Origin: an uncultured Clostridia bacterium
Lineage (GTDB): Bacteria; Bacillota; Clostridia; Peptostreptococcales; Anaerovoracaceae
NCBI GenBank assembly: GCA_938049335.1
Contig: CALIYX010000025.1
Span: 1 to 64,000, forward strand
DNA: 64,000 nucleotides
Direction: 5' to 3'
Numbering within the stretch: the stretch's first letter is position 1; each line of letters starts with the position of its first letter. Position numbers and translations under genes: made by a program. Of this stretch, positions 24,114-32,492 are shown one piece after another. Under the pieces are notes generated by a model. It was not told the DNA's origin. It saw nothing but the letters and a program-made list of their open reading frames with translations, and searched no databases.

Positions 24114-24148
24114 AATATACGGCTGCACTTTGCAGCACGCAATATATT
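24114..24148 (-). other. Hairpin in the enolase 5' leader
   Basis: Perfect inner arms GCTGCA and TGCAGC with a 3-nt loop are continued outward by AATATA/TATATT across a small internal loop. It sits about midway in a 105-nt leader, with no T-run after it. It may protect or regulate the eno mRNA. Confidence 0.45.
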
Positions 24149-24178
24149 CTTTTCGCTAGGCATTTAGCCCACATCTCT

Positions 24179-24207
24179 ATTATAGTTTATTCCCCAAATC
24201 TATGCAA
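24179..24207 (-). promoter_or_regulatory. Enolase promoter
   Basis: On the minus strand TTGCAT (24202-24207) and TATAAT (24179-24184) are spaced 17 bp, a strong housekeeping promoter. Confidence 0.8.
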
Positions 24208-24217
24208 ATACGAAAAC

Positions 24218-25141
24218 TTATTTTTCTTGTTTTGATGAGAAATAATTGTAGTAAAGAAGGCCCGCTACAACGACTGCACATCCCATGATTTCCCACTGTT
24301 TTGGAAGCTGTCCTAGGAATATGATGCTCAAAATAATTGCAAATACTGACTCTCCAGACTCCCAAGCAGATACATAAAGAGAATCGACATAGCCGAAGCA
24401 GAGGTTAAATACTGCATGAGCACCTATCTGACATACCAAAGTTAGACCCAGAATCAAAGCATAATCCTTGAGTGAATAGCCTAGCACTGGTGTCTTCGTT
24501 GCAATTATGCCTATGGAAAAGCAAATCCAGCAAGCTAAGAACACGAGAAATACATAAACCTTCCCACTAACTTCCTTTCGGACTTCGTTTCCAATTGCAA
24601 AATATAGTCCCATGAATATTGCTGCAAGAAAAGCAAGAATATCGCCGATGAAGTTTCCCTGTGAAAGCTCCCTGTAATCAAAGCCAGCAACCATGGTTCC
24701 ACCTAGCAAAGCTAGAACGATTCCAAGAATTTGTCTCACGCTCACCTTACGCTTAAACACGAAAACGGTTAGAATTATCACAACGAGTGGATGAAGCGCC
24801 GCTAGAACGACTGCACTGCCTATGTTCGTGAGCTTAACTGCATTGAACCAGCAAAAGAAATGTCCAAATAGAAATGCTCCTGCAAGAAATGTACTTACGT
24901 GGTTCTTCTTTGATACAGAAACAAGTTCCTTTCTCTCTTTTATAAGCACTGGTATTGCAAAGAACGGAAGCCCTAGTGTGAGCCTCCAGAAACCTATGGC
25001 CATTGAAGGTGCCTCAATCGCTCTACCAAAGATGCCCGATGACGAGCCTGCAATCACCGCTAGCACGACGATTATTTTGACGTATTTCTCTAGAAAGCTT
25101 TTACTTTCGTTAGCGAGTTTTGATGGATTTTTGTCTGTCAT
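24218..25141 (-). CDS. EamA-family (DMT) transporter
   Basis: The 307-residue protein has ten hydrophobic spans arranged as two EamA repeats (about 20-155 and 165-300). Typical segments are IGFWRLTLGLPFFAIP in the first repeat and the family motif ending SAWESGESVFAIILSIIFLGQ in the second. This superfamily exports metabolites such as amino acids; substrate cannot be told from the sequence. It has a GGAGAG ribosome binding site. Its stop lies inside the enolase promoter region, so it sits just upstream of eno on the same strand. Confidence 0.88.
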   Translation of the reverse strand: MTDKNPSKLANESKSFLEKYVKIIVVLAVIAGSSSGIFGRAIEAPSMAIGFWRLTLGLPFFAIPVLIKERKELVSVSKKNHVSTFLAGAFLFGHFFCWFNAVKLTNIGSAVVLAALHPLVVIILTVFVFKRKVSVRQILGIVLALLGGTMVAGFDYRELSQGNFIGDILAFLAAIFMGLYFAIGNEVRKEVSGKVYVFLVFLACWICFSIGIIATKTPVLGYSLKDYALILGLTLVCQIGAHAVFNLCFGYVDSLYVSAWESGESVFAIILSIIFLGQLPKQWEIMGCAVVVAGLLYYNYFSSKQEK

Positions 25142-25190
25142 TTCCGTTTTCTCTCCTTTGTAGGACTAAATTTATATGAATTCTTTCTCT

Positions 25191-25218
25191 TTGCAAGATC
25201 AAAATATTGATATATACT
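25191..25218 (+). promoter_or_regulatory. Predicted promoter of the PhzF-family gene
   Basis: TTGCAA (25191-25196) and TATACT (25213-25218) are 16 bp apart. A small CAGAT/ATCTG stem lies in the short leader before GTGAGGA. Confidence 0.5.
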
Positions 25219-25253
25219 TTACTCAGATAAAAATCTGAAAGTGAGGATATCCT

Positions 25254-26141
25254 ATGAAATTTTTCATTGCTGACGCATTCAGCGATACACTCTTTGGCGG
25301 CAACCCAGCAGGCGTTGTGCTTCTTCCAGGTGGCACAGACTTTCCGTCAGATGAAACCATGATAAAGACCGCAGCTGAGCTTCGCTACTCAGAGACAGCA
25401 TTTATAAAGCAGCTCTCAGATAACGAGTTCAATGTTAGATATTTTACTCCAGTTGCCGAGGTTGACCTCTGTGGACATGCTACAATCGCAGCTTTCTACT
25501 GCTTGATGAGTGCAGGAGTAATCTCTGAGAATTGCCAGTGCCTTAATCATACAAAGGCAGGCGATATCAATATTGAAGTCAAGGATTCCTTCGTAATGAT
25601 GGAAATGGCTGCCCCTAAGTTCATGCACCTTATGGACAATCCGCTTGAGCTTGATAGAATCTACGAGATAATGGGAACCGAGTACGATGCAAGCCTAGAG
25701 CTTCGTCCAATGATTATCTCGACTGGACTTCCAGATATAATGCTACCAGTCAAGACTCGTGAGGAGCTAGACGCCCTTCAGCCAGATATGTTCCTTTTAT
25801 CAAAGGTGTCTGAGGAATACAAGGTTACAGGAGTTCACGCATTTACCTTAGGCTCAGAGGATGGCGTTACCGCGCACTGCAGAAACTTCGCCCCTCTATA
25901 CGATATAGATGAGGAAGCTGCAACTGGAACTGCAAGCGGCGCTTTGACCTACTACCTCTACCTGAACAGATGCATTGGTGCTAGTGACAGCTGTAACCTA
26001 GTTCAGGGAGAAGCCATGGGAAGACCATCAGCTATACTCACTGAAATCAACGCTGATTCGAAGGCTGACGGCTCAGTTGACTGCAAGATCAAAGTTGGAG
26101 GCAAGGCAGCTCTACTCGCAAGTGGCGAGATAATGCTATAA
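25254..26141 (+). CDS. PhzF-family isomerase-like protein
   Basis: The 295-residue protein belongs to the PhzF family with the diaminopimelate-epimerase fold. It shows FGGNPAGVVLL, the catalytic Glu region ELRYSETAFI, EVDLCGHATIAAFY and EEAATGTASGALTYYLY. PhzF itself isomerises a phenazine precursor, but most homologues like this one have no known substrate. No phenazine genes are nearby, so a phenazine role is not implied. It is flanked by a terminator and stands alone. Confidence 0.88.
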   Translation: MKFFIADAFSDTLFGGNPAGVVLLPGGTDFPSDETMIKTAAELRYSETAFIKQLSDNEFNVRYFTPVAEVDLCGHATIAAFYCLMSAGVISENCQCLNHTKAGDINIEVKDSFVMMEMAAPKFMHLMDNPLELDRIYEIMGTEYDASLELRPMIISTGLPDIMLPVKTREELDALQPDMFLLSKVSEEYKVTGVHAFTLGSEDGVTAHCRNFAPLYDIDEEAATGTASGALTYYLYLNRCIGASDSCNLVQGEAMGRPSAILTEINADSKADGSVDCKIKVGGKAALLASGEIML

Positions 26142-26154
26142 ATTAGATATCAAA

Positions 26155-26192
26155 GGCTTGTGTGCTTCTTGGAGCTTGCACAAGTCTTTTTT
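26155..26192. terminator. Terminator after the PhzF-family gene
   Basis: Arms CTTGTG and CACAAG are followed on the plus strand by six T. It lies between convergent genes. Confidence 0.7.
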
Positions 26193-26209
26193 GATGCAAC
26201 GAGCTTCAT

Positions 26210-27589
26210 CTATAGATTATCTATCATCACATTCATCCATTTTTTGGATAGATACCTCTTAAATACAACAATGAATTTCACTATCTCTTCCGTCTTTACC
26301 AAAATCACAGCTAAATAAATTGGAAGATGCCACCATATCGCCGATGCAAAGGCGAGTGGTACTGCAACCAGCCAAACGCATCCTGACTCAGCAAGCATGG
26401 CAAAGCGTGTATCTCCACCCGCACGAAGAGTACCAGTAATCTGTATTCCATTATGCAGATTGATGGACATGAATGTACCCTGAATCAAAAGTATTAAGAA
26501 AGTATAGTACTTTCCGGTCTCCGATAGGTTGAACAGTTCACTAAGCGGCTTTGATAGAAGCATCATTACAAGACCAGTAATTGCTCCAAGAGTCACGCCC
26601 ACCTTAAGCAGATATTTAGAAGCTCTCCAAGCCTCTTCCTTCTTGTTTTCTCCAAGTCTCTGCCCTATCAAAGTCAGACTCGCATCCCCTACACTAAAGG
26701 CTGCAAAGAAGAAAATACTTGTAATTGAACCAGCTGCCTGAAAGCCCGCAAAGGCAGTCGTTCCAATGCGATTAAACGCGGCCGCATACATAGTCTGTCC
26801 AGCACCCCAGAGAACCTCATTTGTGGTAGTTGGGGTTGCGTTTTTGACGATTCTTTTCACAAGTTCTTTATTGTAATCAAAGTAGTCACGTATTGGGCCC
26901 TTAAACATATTGCTATTTGAGAATAGAAATCCCGTAACAATCAAAACCTGCATAAGTCTTGCAATAACAGTTCCAAGAGCAGCACCTTGAACACCTAGCA
27001 TAGGCATGCCAAACTTTCCATAAATGAAAAGATAATTTAGGAAGGTATTCGTGGTAAATACAACTACACTGACCACCATAGGAACCTTCGTCTGCTGTGA
27101 AGTCTGAAAGCCCATCAGTACTGGAACAGAGTAGGCTATGAAGATAAACTGAAGGCTATTGGTCCTCATGTAGACCACAGCAAGGTCAAGAACCCTCTCA
27201 TCAGTCGTATAAAAGGATAGTATTTCTCTAGTAAACACCATGTTCAAGATAAAGAAAATTGTGCTTACTGCAAGCATCGCAGTCACTGAAAATCCTATGC
27301 ACCTTCTCATATTCTTTTTATCATTTGCACCATAAAACTGCGCAACAAAGGTCGCTGTTCCGCTCGTCATTCCATATATAAGCATGTAGTGAATCAGGAA
27401 GATTTGACTTCCGACGCCAACAGCCGCAAGTTCGACTTCACCTAGAAAACCAACCATCAAGTCGTCCACAAGTCCAAGAGTCGTGGACACTACTCCTTGA
27501 ATCGCAATCGGCACTGCTATTTTAATAAGCTGACTTCGCAGAGCCGCTTTCTCGCGCCTCTCGGTGCTGAGATGTTCTACCATTTCCAT
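26210..27589 (-). CDS. MATE-family multidrug/metabolite efflux transporter
   Basis: The 459-residue protein has about twelve membrane spans in two MatE repeats. Recognisable parts are IAIQGVVSTTLGLVDDLMVG in TM1, the TSGTATFVAQFYGA segment, and in the second half FAGFQAAGSITSIFFFAAFS with GDASLTLIGQRLGE. MATE proteins export cationic drugs or metabolites using Na+ or H+ gradients. The start at 27589 has GGAG 6 nt away; an alternative ATG at 27601 lacks a good site. Substrate is unknown. Confidence 0.92.
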   Translation of the reverse strand: MEMVEHLSTERREKAALRSQLIKIAVPIAIQGVVSTTLGLVDDLMVGFLGEVELAAVGVGSQIFLIHYMLIYGMTSGTATFVAQFYGANDKKNMRRCIGFSVTAMLAVSTIFFILNMVFTREILSFYTTDERVLDLAVVYMRTNSLQFIFIAYSVPVLMGFQTSQQTKVPMVVSVVVFTTNTFLNYLFIYGKFGMPMLGVQGAALGTVIARLMQVLIVTGFLFSNSNMFKGPIRDYFDYNKELVKRIVKNATPTTTNEVLWGAGQTMYAAAFNRIGTTAFAGFQAAGSITSIFFFAAFSVGDASLTLIGQRLGENKKEEAWRASKYLLKVGVTLGAITGLVMMLLSKPLSELFNLSETGKYYTFLILLIQGTFMSINLHNGIQITGTLRAGGDTRFAMLAESGCVWLVAVPLAFASAIWWHLPIYLAVILVKTEEIVKFIVVFKRYLSKKWMNVMIDNL

Positions 27590-27612
27590 GTTTTTCTCCA
27601 TATCTCTATATC

Positions 27613-27643
27613 AAAAATAGCGCTCGCTTTGGACGAGGCGCTA
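27613..27643 (-). terminator. Terminator after the WecA/TagO-like gene
   Basis: Arms TAGCGC and GCGCTA with an inner TCG/CGA continuation are followed on the minus strand by TTTTTG. It ends the truA-transferase transcript ahead of the MATE gene. Confidence 0.75.
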
Positions 27644-27704
27644 ATTTATTGCTCTAACATCATGCCCTGCTCGCAAAAACAATGAACTATCTCGCAGAGC
27701 ATTC

Positions 27705-28853
27705 CTATTTATCCTTGCCAGATGCATCTTCAGAAGCCTTTGCTCCATCGTTTTTGAAGTGCGCCTTCTTTTCCTCCTGAGCGATATTGACCGCCTTAAT
27801 ACGAGGCATCTTATGGTTCGGATCCGTTAGGAACACGTATAGATAAGCTCCTGCAATTAATGCAAGAACAACCGCATCCTTATAAAGCTCACGGCTGATT
27901 AAAACAGCAGACATCCCCATTATCGCGCTTATGCCGTAGAGCATGATTACAGTGCGTCTCTGTCCATATCCATATGCCATGAGTCTGTGGTGTAAATGTT
28001 CCTTATCCGCTTCCATGATAGGCTTACGATTAACCATTCTTCTCAAAATTGCAAACGAGGTATCAAAGATTGGAATTGCAAGAACTACAACAGGAACAAC
28101 CACCGCAATCATAGTCGATCTCTTAAGAGGCCCTACAACTGATAGAATTGCAATCATAAATCCAAGGAACAAAGCTCCACCATCACCCATAAAAGTCTTT
28201 GCTGGCGAGAAGTTAAAAGGTAAAAATCCTATGCAGCTTCCTGCAATAGCAACCATGGCTATGCATACTATTGGCATTCCTGCTATTCCACCGTGTATGT
28301 AGGCTATATAAGCAATGCAAAGTGCCGCAATAGCTGAAATACCTGCTGCAAGACCATCAAGTCCATCTATAATATTTATCGTATTTGTGATGCCAATTAT
28401 CCAAAGAACTGTAACAACAAAGCAAAGTGCTGTATTAAAATGCAGCCTGCCTTCTCCAAAATAGTTTGCTATAAAGGATATCCTCATATCCATTGAGAAC
28501 ATCAGAATTGCAACTGCCGTCTGGCATATTAGCTTAACCAAAGCAGGTAGATTCTTTAGATCATCAACTACGCCTAGCAAATACATCAAGGCTCCACCAA
28601 GCATGGCAACCCTAATTCTGGGCTCATCCCACTGCAAAACCGCAAGAGTCACCATTACGCTAACAAATATGGCAAGACCTCCAAAGCGAGGAATAGGGTG
28701 CTGGTGCATCCTTCTCCAATCCTTAGGCACATCTATTGCCCCTATTCGGTGAGCAATCTTGATGCTTATTGGAGTAAACACAAAAGCAATCACGACTGAC
28801 ATGCCAAAAGCCGCTAATATTTCATATATATTTAGATCTACATTTAAATCCAT
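27705..28853 (-). CDS. Undecaprenyl-phosphate sugar-1-phosphate transferase (WecA/TagO/MraY family)
   Basis: The 382-residue membrane protein has about eleven spans and the family motifs VVDDLKNLPALVK, the Asp-rich NTINIIDGLDGLAAG, FMGDGGALFLGF, and the late cytoplasmic loop KEHLHHRLMAYGYGQRR. Such enzymes load GlcNAc-1-phosphate onto undecaprenyl phosphate to start wall teichoic acid or surface-glycan synthesis. The HLHHRL motif fits WecA/TagO better than MraY. The C-terminal tail is charged (ending KASEDASGKDK). It starts 2 nt after truA on the same strand. Confidence 0.9.
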   Translation of the reverse strand: MDLNVDLNIYEILAAFGMSVVIAFVFTPISIKIAHRIGAIDVPKDWRRMHQHPIPRFGGLAIFVSVMVTLAVLQWDEPRIRVAMLGGALMYLLGVVDDLKNLPALVKLICQTAVAILMFSMDMRISFIANYFGEGRLHFNTALCFVVTVLWIIGITNTINIIDGLDGLAAGISAIAALCIAYIAYIHGGIAGMPIVCIAMVAIAGSCIGFLPFNFSPAKTFMGDGGALFLGFMIAILSVVGPLKRSTMIAVVVPVVVLAIPIFDTSFAILRRMVNRKPIMEADKEHLHHRLMAYGYGQRRTVIMLYGISAIMGMSAVLISRELYKDAVVLALIAGAYLYVFLTDPNHKMPRIKAVNIAQEEKKAHFKNDGAKASEDASGKDK

Positions 28854-28855
28854 AT

Positions 28856-29659
28856 CTACTCCTGATCAAATAAATCCTCAAAATAGATTTCTGCGAGGTA
28901 GAGCCCGCATGGCGGTGCAGTATGACCCGCTTGTTTCCTATCAACACTTGAAATTATTGATTCCATATCGCTTGATGCTCTTTTGCCAATACCAATCTCA
29001 ACCAAGGTTCCTGTGATAATTCTCACCATATTGTAGAGAAATCCATCACCACAGACTTCTATCTGTACCTCTGAGCCGTCTCCAGCCTTATTGATTCTGC
29101 TTACTTTCGCAGAACTTATAGTCCTTACCGTGGTCTTGCGAGGATTTCCTCCAGCCGACTGAAACGCAGCGAAGTCATGAGTTCCAACAAGATACTTGCA
29201 GGCCTTGCTCATGGAATCAACATCTAGCTTCTCATCCACAAAGTAACAATAGTTGCGTTCAAATACGCTGACGCCCTCATCGCACACCCTATATATGTAC
29301 TTCTTTCCCTTACAGTCAAAACGTGCATGAAAATCTTCAGGTTTTTCTTCTGCTGAGAGCACTCTAATCGCACTGACCTTACTGCCAGCACCGTATCTCC
29401 CGCCCGATAGCATATTGTTTACGGCACGTGCGATTCTGTCCGTAGGTATCTCAATATCCTCCTTGAAATTACAACACTGAGCTAGAGCATGAACTCCCGC
29501 GTCAGTTCTGCTCGTTCCCGAAACCTTAATCGGTTTTTGGCACACCAAACTCAGTGCTTCCTCGAGCCTTCCCTGAACAGTAATCTGCCCGTCCTGCTCC
29601 TGCCAGCCATGAAATAGGCTGCCGTCATATTCCAATGTCAAAAGAATATTTTTTTCCAT
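28856..29659 (-). CDS. truA: tRNA pseudouridine synthase A
   Basis: The 267-residue enzyme makes pseudouridine at positions 38-40 of tRNA anticodon stems. The catalytic Asp lies in SGTSRTDAGVHALAQ. LEYDGSLFHGWQEQDGQITV at the N-terminus and GDGFLYNMVRIITGTLVEIG near the C-terminus are diagnostic. There is no Shine-Dalgarno before the ATG. Instead an extended -10 (TGATATAAT) ends 7 nt upstream, suggesting an almost leaderless mRNA. It heads a two-gene operon with the WecA/TagO-like gene. Confidence 0.95.
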   Translation of the reverse strand: MEKNILLTLEYDGSLFHGWQEQDGQITVQGRLEEALSLVCQKPIKVSGTSRTDAGVHALAQCCNFKEDIEIPTDRIARAVNNMLSGGRYGAGSKVSAIRVLSAEEKPEDFHARFDCKGKKYIYRVCDEGVSVFERNYCYFVDEKLDVDSMSKACKYLVGTHDFAAFQSAGGNPRKTTVRTISSAKVSRINKAGDGSEVQIEVCGDGFLYNMVRIITGTLVEIGIGKRASSDMESIISSVDRKQAGHTAPPCGLYLAEIYFEDLFDQE

Positions 29660-29704
29660 AAACAATATTATATCAAAATTGCCACTGTACAGCTATATAA
29701 AATA

Positions 29705-30418
29705 TTATATAAACCTAATGTCCCAGAAGAATATAAGGTAAATTGCTGTGATAATCGCTATGTACGGTGCCATAGGCATATATTCCTTTAGCTTGTACTT
29801 AGGTCTTGCCACTGCGTATACCAAAAGGCAAATAGCATGAATGGCCAGGAGCATGTAGCTTCCTACCAAAATAAAAATACTTCCGAAGCTTCCACAGATT
29901 AGCCCAATGGCAGTAAATAGTTTGATATCACCGCCTCCCATGGTATTCTTGCGATAGCTTATCTTTCCTAACAAAGCAATTACAAATATAATAACAAATG
30001 CGATTAGCCCCCCGGTTAAAATCTCCAAAAAGTCATCCTTGTACGGTATGAAACCTATACTACAAACTCCGAGCAAAATTATCAGCTGGTCTGGTAAAAT
30101 ATTGAATTTAACATCGGCTATCGAAAGCTCAAGCAAAAGCCAAAGCACACAGCTACTTGCTATCGCAAACTGAAAATCTTCTCTTACCAAGGTCATATTG
30201 ATAACGATAAAGAGCATGCTAAAAAGATACTTCCACGGCATACTCTTGACCCTCTGCACATCCATGGACTTAAGTTCCTCAGATGGATCCTCGTCATAGT
30301 CGCAAAGCCATTCCGCGGGCATCCTGTTAAATAAATAGACAGCCGCATTGCCTTGCAAAATCGAGAAAAACACCGCACATCCGTATGTAAAAATTTTAAA
30401 AATTAAATCTGTATTCAT
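29705..30418 (-). CDS. Type IV prepilin peptidase (A24 family)
   Basis: The 237-residue membrane protein has the two catalytic Asp motifs of aspartic prepilin peptidases: IADVKFNILPDQLI and GGGDIKLFTAIGL. The N-methyltransferase domain with its Cys motif, found in full-length PilD/ComC enzymes, is lacking, so it resembles short TadV/CpaA-like forms. It processes leaders of pilin or pseudopilin subunits, but no pilin, ATPase or platform gene is within the window. An AAGGAGATC ribosome binding site precedes the ATG. Confidence 0.85.
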   Translation of the reverse strand: MNTDLIFKIFTYGCAVFFSILQGNAAVYLFNRMPAEWLCDYDEDPSEELKSMDVQRVKSMPWKYLFSMLFIVINMTLVREDFQFAIASSCVLWLLLELSIADVKFNILPDQLIILLGVCSIGFIPYKDDFLEILTGGLIAFVIIFVIALLGKISYRKNTMGGGDIKLFTAIGLICGSFGSIFILVGSYMLLAIHAICLLVYAVARPKYKLKEYMPMAPYIAIITAIYLIFFWDIRFI

Positions 30419-30482
30419 CTAGATCTCCTTCAGCAATATGTTACCATGTATCACCATGAGTTAAAAGCAAAACCAAAAAATC

Positions 30483-30532
30483 CCCAAATGCAAATACCCG
30501 CATCTGCAAATACGCAAATACGGGTAAAATCA
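30483..30532 (-). terminator. Possible terminator after cysK
   Basis: Arms ACCCG and CGGGT surround a loop with short AT and GC pairings. On the minus strand a GATTTTTTGGTTTTG stretch follows about 13 nt later. The words GCAAATAC/GCAAATGC are repeated here. The distance to the T-run makes this tentative. Confidence 0.4.
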
Positions 30533-30546
30533 AATCTAAAACTAGC

Positions 30547-31479
30547 TTATTCTGTAAATAGCGGTGTCGAATAGTAGCGATCTCCACTATCTGGAAGAAG
30601 CGCAACTATTGTCTTTCCTTTGTTCTCAGGTAGTTTTGCAAGTCTTAGCGCAGCGCTCAAAGCAGCACCTGATGAAATTCCAACGAGGACACCTTCCTTG
30701 TGTGCTAGAAGCTTTGCAGCTTCAAAGCTCTCATCATTACTAACCTTAAGAACCTCGTCAAATGCAGATTTATCGAGAGTGTCTGGAATGAATCCTGCTC
30801 CTATTCCCTGAATCTTATGAGGACCAGCTGCCTCCCCAGAGATTACAGCTGAATCTTCTGGCTCAAGAGCAACAACCTTTACACTAGGCTTCTTGCTCTT
30901 AAGGTATCTTCCTGTTCCTGAAACTGTTCCACCAGTACCTACACCTGATACGAAGATATCAATCTCTCCATCTGTATCCGCCCAAATCTCTGGACCTGTT
31001 GTCTCCTCATGAGCCTTAGGGTTTGCTGGGTTCATGAACTGTCCTGGGATGAAGCTATTCTCAATTTCCTTAGATAGCTCCTCAGCCTTTGCTATTGCGC
31101 CCTTCATCCCTTTTGTTCCATCTGTCAAAACGAGCTCTGCTCCATAAGCCTTAAGTATATTTCTACGCTCAACACTCATGGTCTCAGGCATTGTCAAAAT
31201 GATTCTATATCCCTTTGATACCGCTACTGAAGCAAGTCCGATTCCTGTGTTTCCTGATGTTGGCTCAATGATGGTGCTGCCCTTCTTTAGCAGACCCTTA
31301 GCCTCTGCATCTTCTATCATCGCTCTTGCAATTCTATCCTTAACACTGCCTGCTGGATTCAAATATTCTAGCTTAACTAAGACTCTCGCCTCAAGATTTT
31401 CCGCCGCCTCGATGTTCTTTACCTCAAGCAGTGGTGTTCCTCCTATAAGCTCTGTTACATTCTTGTAAATCTTTGCCAT
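30547..31479 (-). CDS. cysK: Cysteine synthase (O-acetylserine sulfhydrylase)
   Basis: The 310-residue PLP enzyme makes cysteine from O-acetylserine and sulfide. The PLP lysine is in YLNPAGSVKDRIA, the substrate loop is PTSGNTGIGLA, the glycine loop is SGVGTGGTVSGTGRYLK, and the C-terminal ISSGAALSAAL follows the family. The length is standard for CysK. The ATG at 31479 has CAGGAGGTG upstream; the frame opens 8 codons earlier without a site. Confidence 0.96.
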   Translation of the reverse strand: MAKIYKNVTELIGGTPLLEVKNIEAAENLEARVLVKLEYLNPAGSVKDRIARAMIEDAEAKGLLKKGSTIIEPTSGNTGIGLASVAVSKGYRIILTMPETMSVERRNILKAYGAELVLTDGTKGMKGAIAKAEELSKEIENSFIPGQFMNPANPKAHEETTGPEIWADTDGEIDIFVSGVGTGGTVSGTGRYLKSKKPSVKVVALEPEDSAVISGEAAGPHKIQGIGAGFIPDTLDKSAFDEVLKVSNDESFEAAKLLAHKEGVLVGISSGAALSAALRLAKLPENKGKTIVALLPDSGDRYYSTPLFTE

Positions 31480-31515
31480 GTCTACACCTCCTGAAATAAA
31501 CATTTCATGTCATAA

Positions 31516-31521
31516 ATTATA
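31516..31521 (-). promoter_or_regulatory. Predicted cysK -10 element
   Basis: A TGATATAAT extended -10 (TATAAT at 31516-31521, minus strand) lies about 35 nt before the cysK ATG; a good -35 is not seen. The nearby imperfect dyad GGTAAT-AAATACC could bind a regulator. The rest of the 307-nt gap between cysK and the ABC genes holds the divergent promoter listed next. Confidence 0.45.
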
Positions 31522-31637
31522 TCAAATTAATATCGGTATTTATTACCTATATCGTCTCTTAGTGAGAAATATTACCCTAGATTATTTAGATTCAACCATT
31601 ATATATCAAAATACCTCAAATTAATTTTCCTGAACCC

Positions 31638-31695
31638 TTGTATCTTTTAAATCATAGTTTTATAATTATTTTGTTAAGTTAGCCTATGCTAACTT
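31638..31695 (+). promoter_or_regulatory. Promoter and dyad operator of the ABC transporter operon
   Basis: TTGTAT (31638-31643) and TATAAT (31661-31666) are 17 bp apart. A perfect inverted repeat AAGTTAGC-CTAT-GCTAACTT follows at 31676-31695, starting about 3 nt after the predicted transcription start. Its core TTAG-N6-CTAA equals that at the feo promoter, pointing to the same DtxR-like metal-dependent repressor. Confidence 0.7.
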
Positions 31696-31786
31696 TGGTG
31701 CACAAATATTGCAAAATCCTCTTTTGATGTATGTAAGCTACGCTATGTATCAAAATTGGATTGTCATAAAACTTAGGAGGACAGTA

Positions 31787-32485
31787 ATGTTTTTACAAAT
31801 TGAAGAAATCAACAAATCCTACGGCTACGGCGACAGCCTTGCGAAGGTTTTGAATGGTATTAGTCTAGATATAGAACGTGGTGAGTTATGTGTTTTGCTC
31901 GGTCCATCAGGCTCTGGCAAATCAACACTTCTAAACATCATCGGCGGCATAGAAAGCGCAGATTCAGGTTCCATTGTTATAGACGGTTCTGCAATAGAGA
32001 GCATGAATCAAAAGGAACTTTCTAACTACAGGCGTAACCACCTCGGCTACGTTTTTCAGTTCTATAACCTAATTCCCAATCTCACGGCTAGAGAAAACAT
32101 CGAGGTCGGTGCCTACCTTAGCAAAAGGCCACTAGATATCGACGATTTAATTGAAACTCTTGGTCTTACGGAGCACCAGCACAAACTTCCAAATCAGCTT
32201 TCGGGCGGGCAGCAGCAGAGAGTTTCCATAGGCAGAGCCATTGTTAAAAACCCTGATTTGCTGCTGTGTGACGAGCCGACTGGCGCGCTAGATTACAATA
32301 CATCAAAGGAAATTCTCAGCCTTATCAGCGAGGTTAACAAGAAATATCAAAGCACAATTATCATTGTAACCCACAACGATGCAATTAAGAATATGGCGGA
32401 CACTGTAATCACGCTTAGAGACGGTACTGTGAGAGAGTCTTACCATAACCAGAACAAGATTTCAGCAGCTGATCTAGATTGGTAG
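31787..32485 (+). CDS. ABC transporter ATP-binding protein (MacB/LolD type)
   Basis: The 232-residue ATPase shows Walker A GPSGSGKST, Q-loop VFQFYNLIPNLTARENIEV, signature LSGGQQQRVSIGRA, Walker B LLLCDEPTGALD and the switch His in IIVTHND. These features and the pairing with an FtsX-like permease place it in the MacB/LolD/lantibiotic-export clade. The start at 31787 has TTAGGAGGAC upstream; the frame opens 26 codons earlier without support. It is followed after 7 nt by the permease. Confidence 0.93.
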   Translation: MFLQIEEINKSYGYGDSLAKVLNGISLDIERGELCVLLGPSGSGKSTLLNIIGGIESADSGSIVIDGSAIESMNQKELSNYRRNHLGYVFQFYNLIPNLTARENIEVGAYLSKRPLDIDDLIETLGLTEHQHKLPNQLSGGQQQRVSIGRAIVKNPDLLLCDEPTGALDYNTSKEILSLISEVNKKYQSTIIIVTHNDAIKNMADTVITLRDGTVRESYHNQNKISAADLDW

Positions 32486-32492
32486 GTGTGAC

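Noticed and set aside
25254..26141. Phenazine biosynthesis role for the PhzF-family protein
   Set aside because: No other phz genes are nearby and the family is mostly of unknown function.
30483..30532. Repeated GCAAATAC words considered as a CRISPR or tandem repeat
   Set aside because: Only two or three short copies without regular spacers; better read as part of a terminator-like hairpin.
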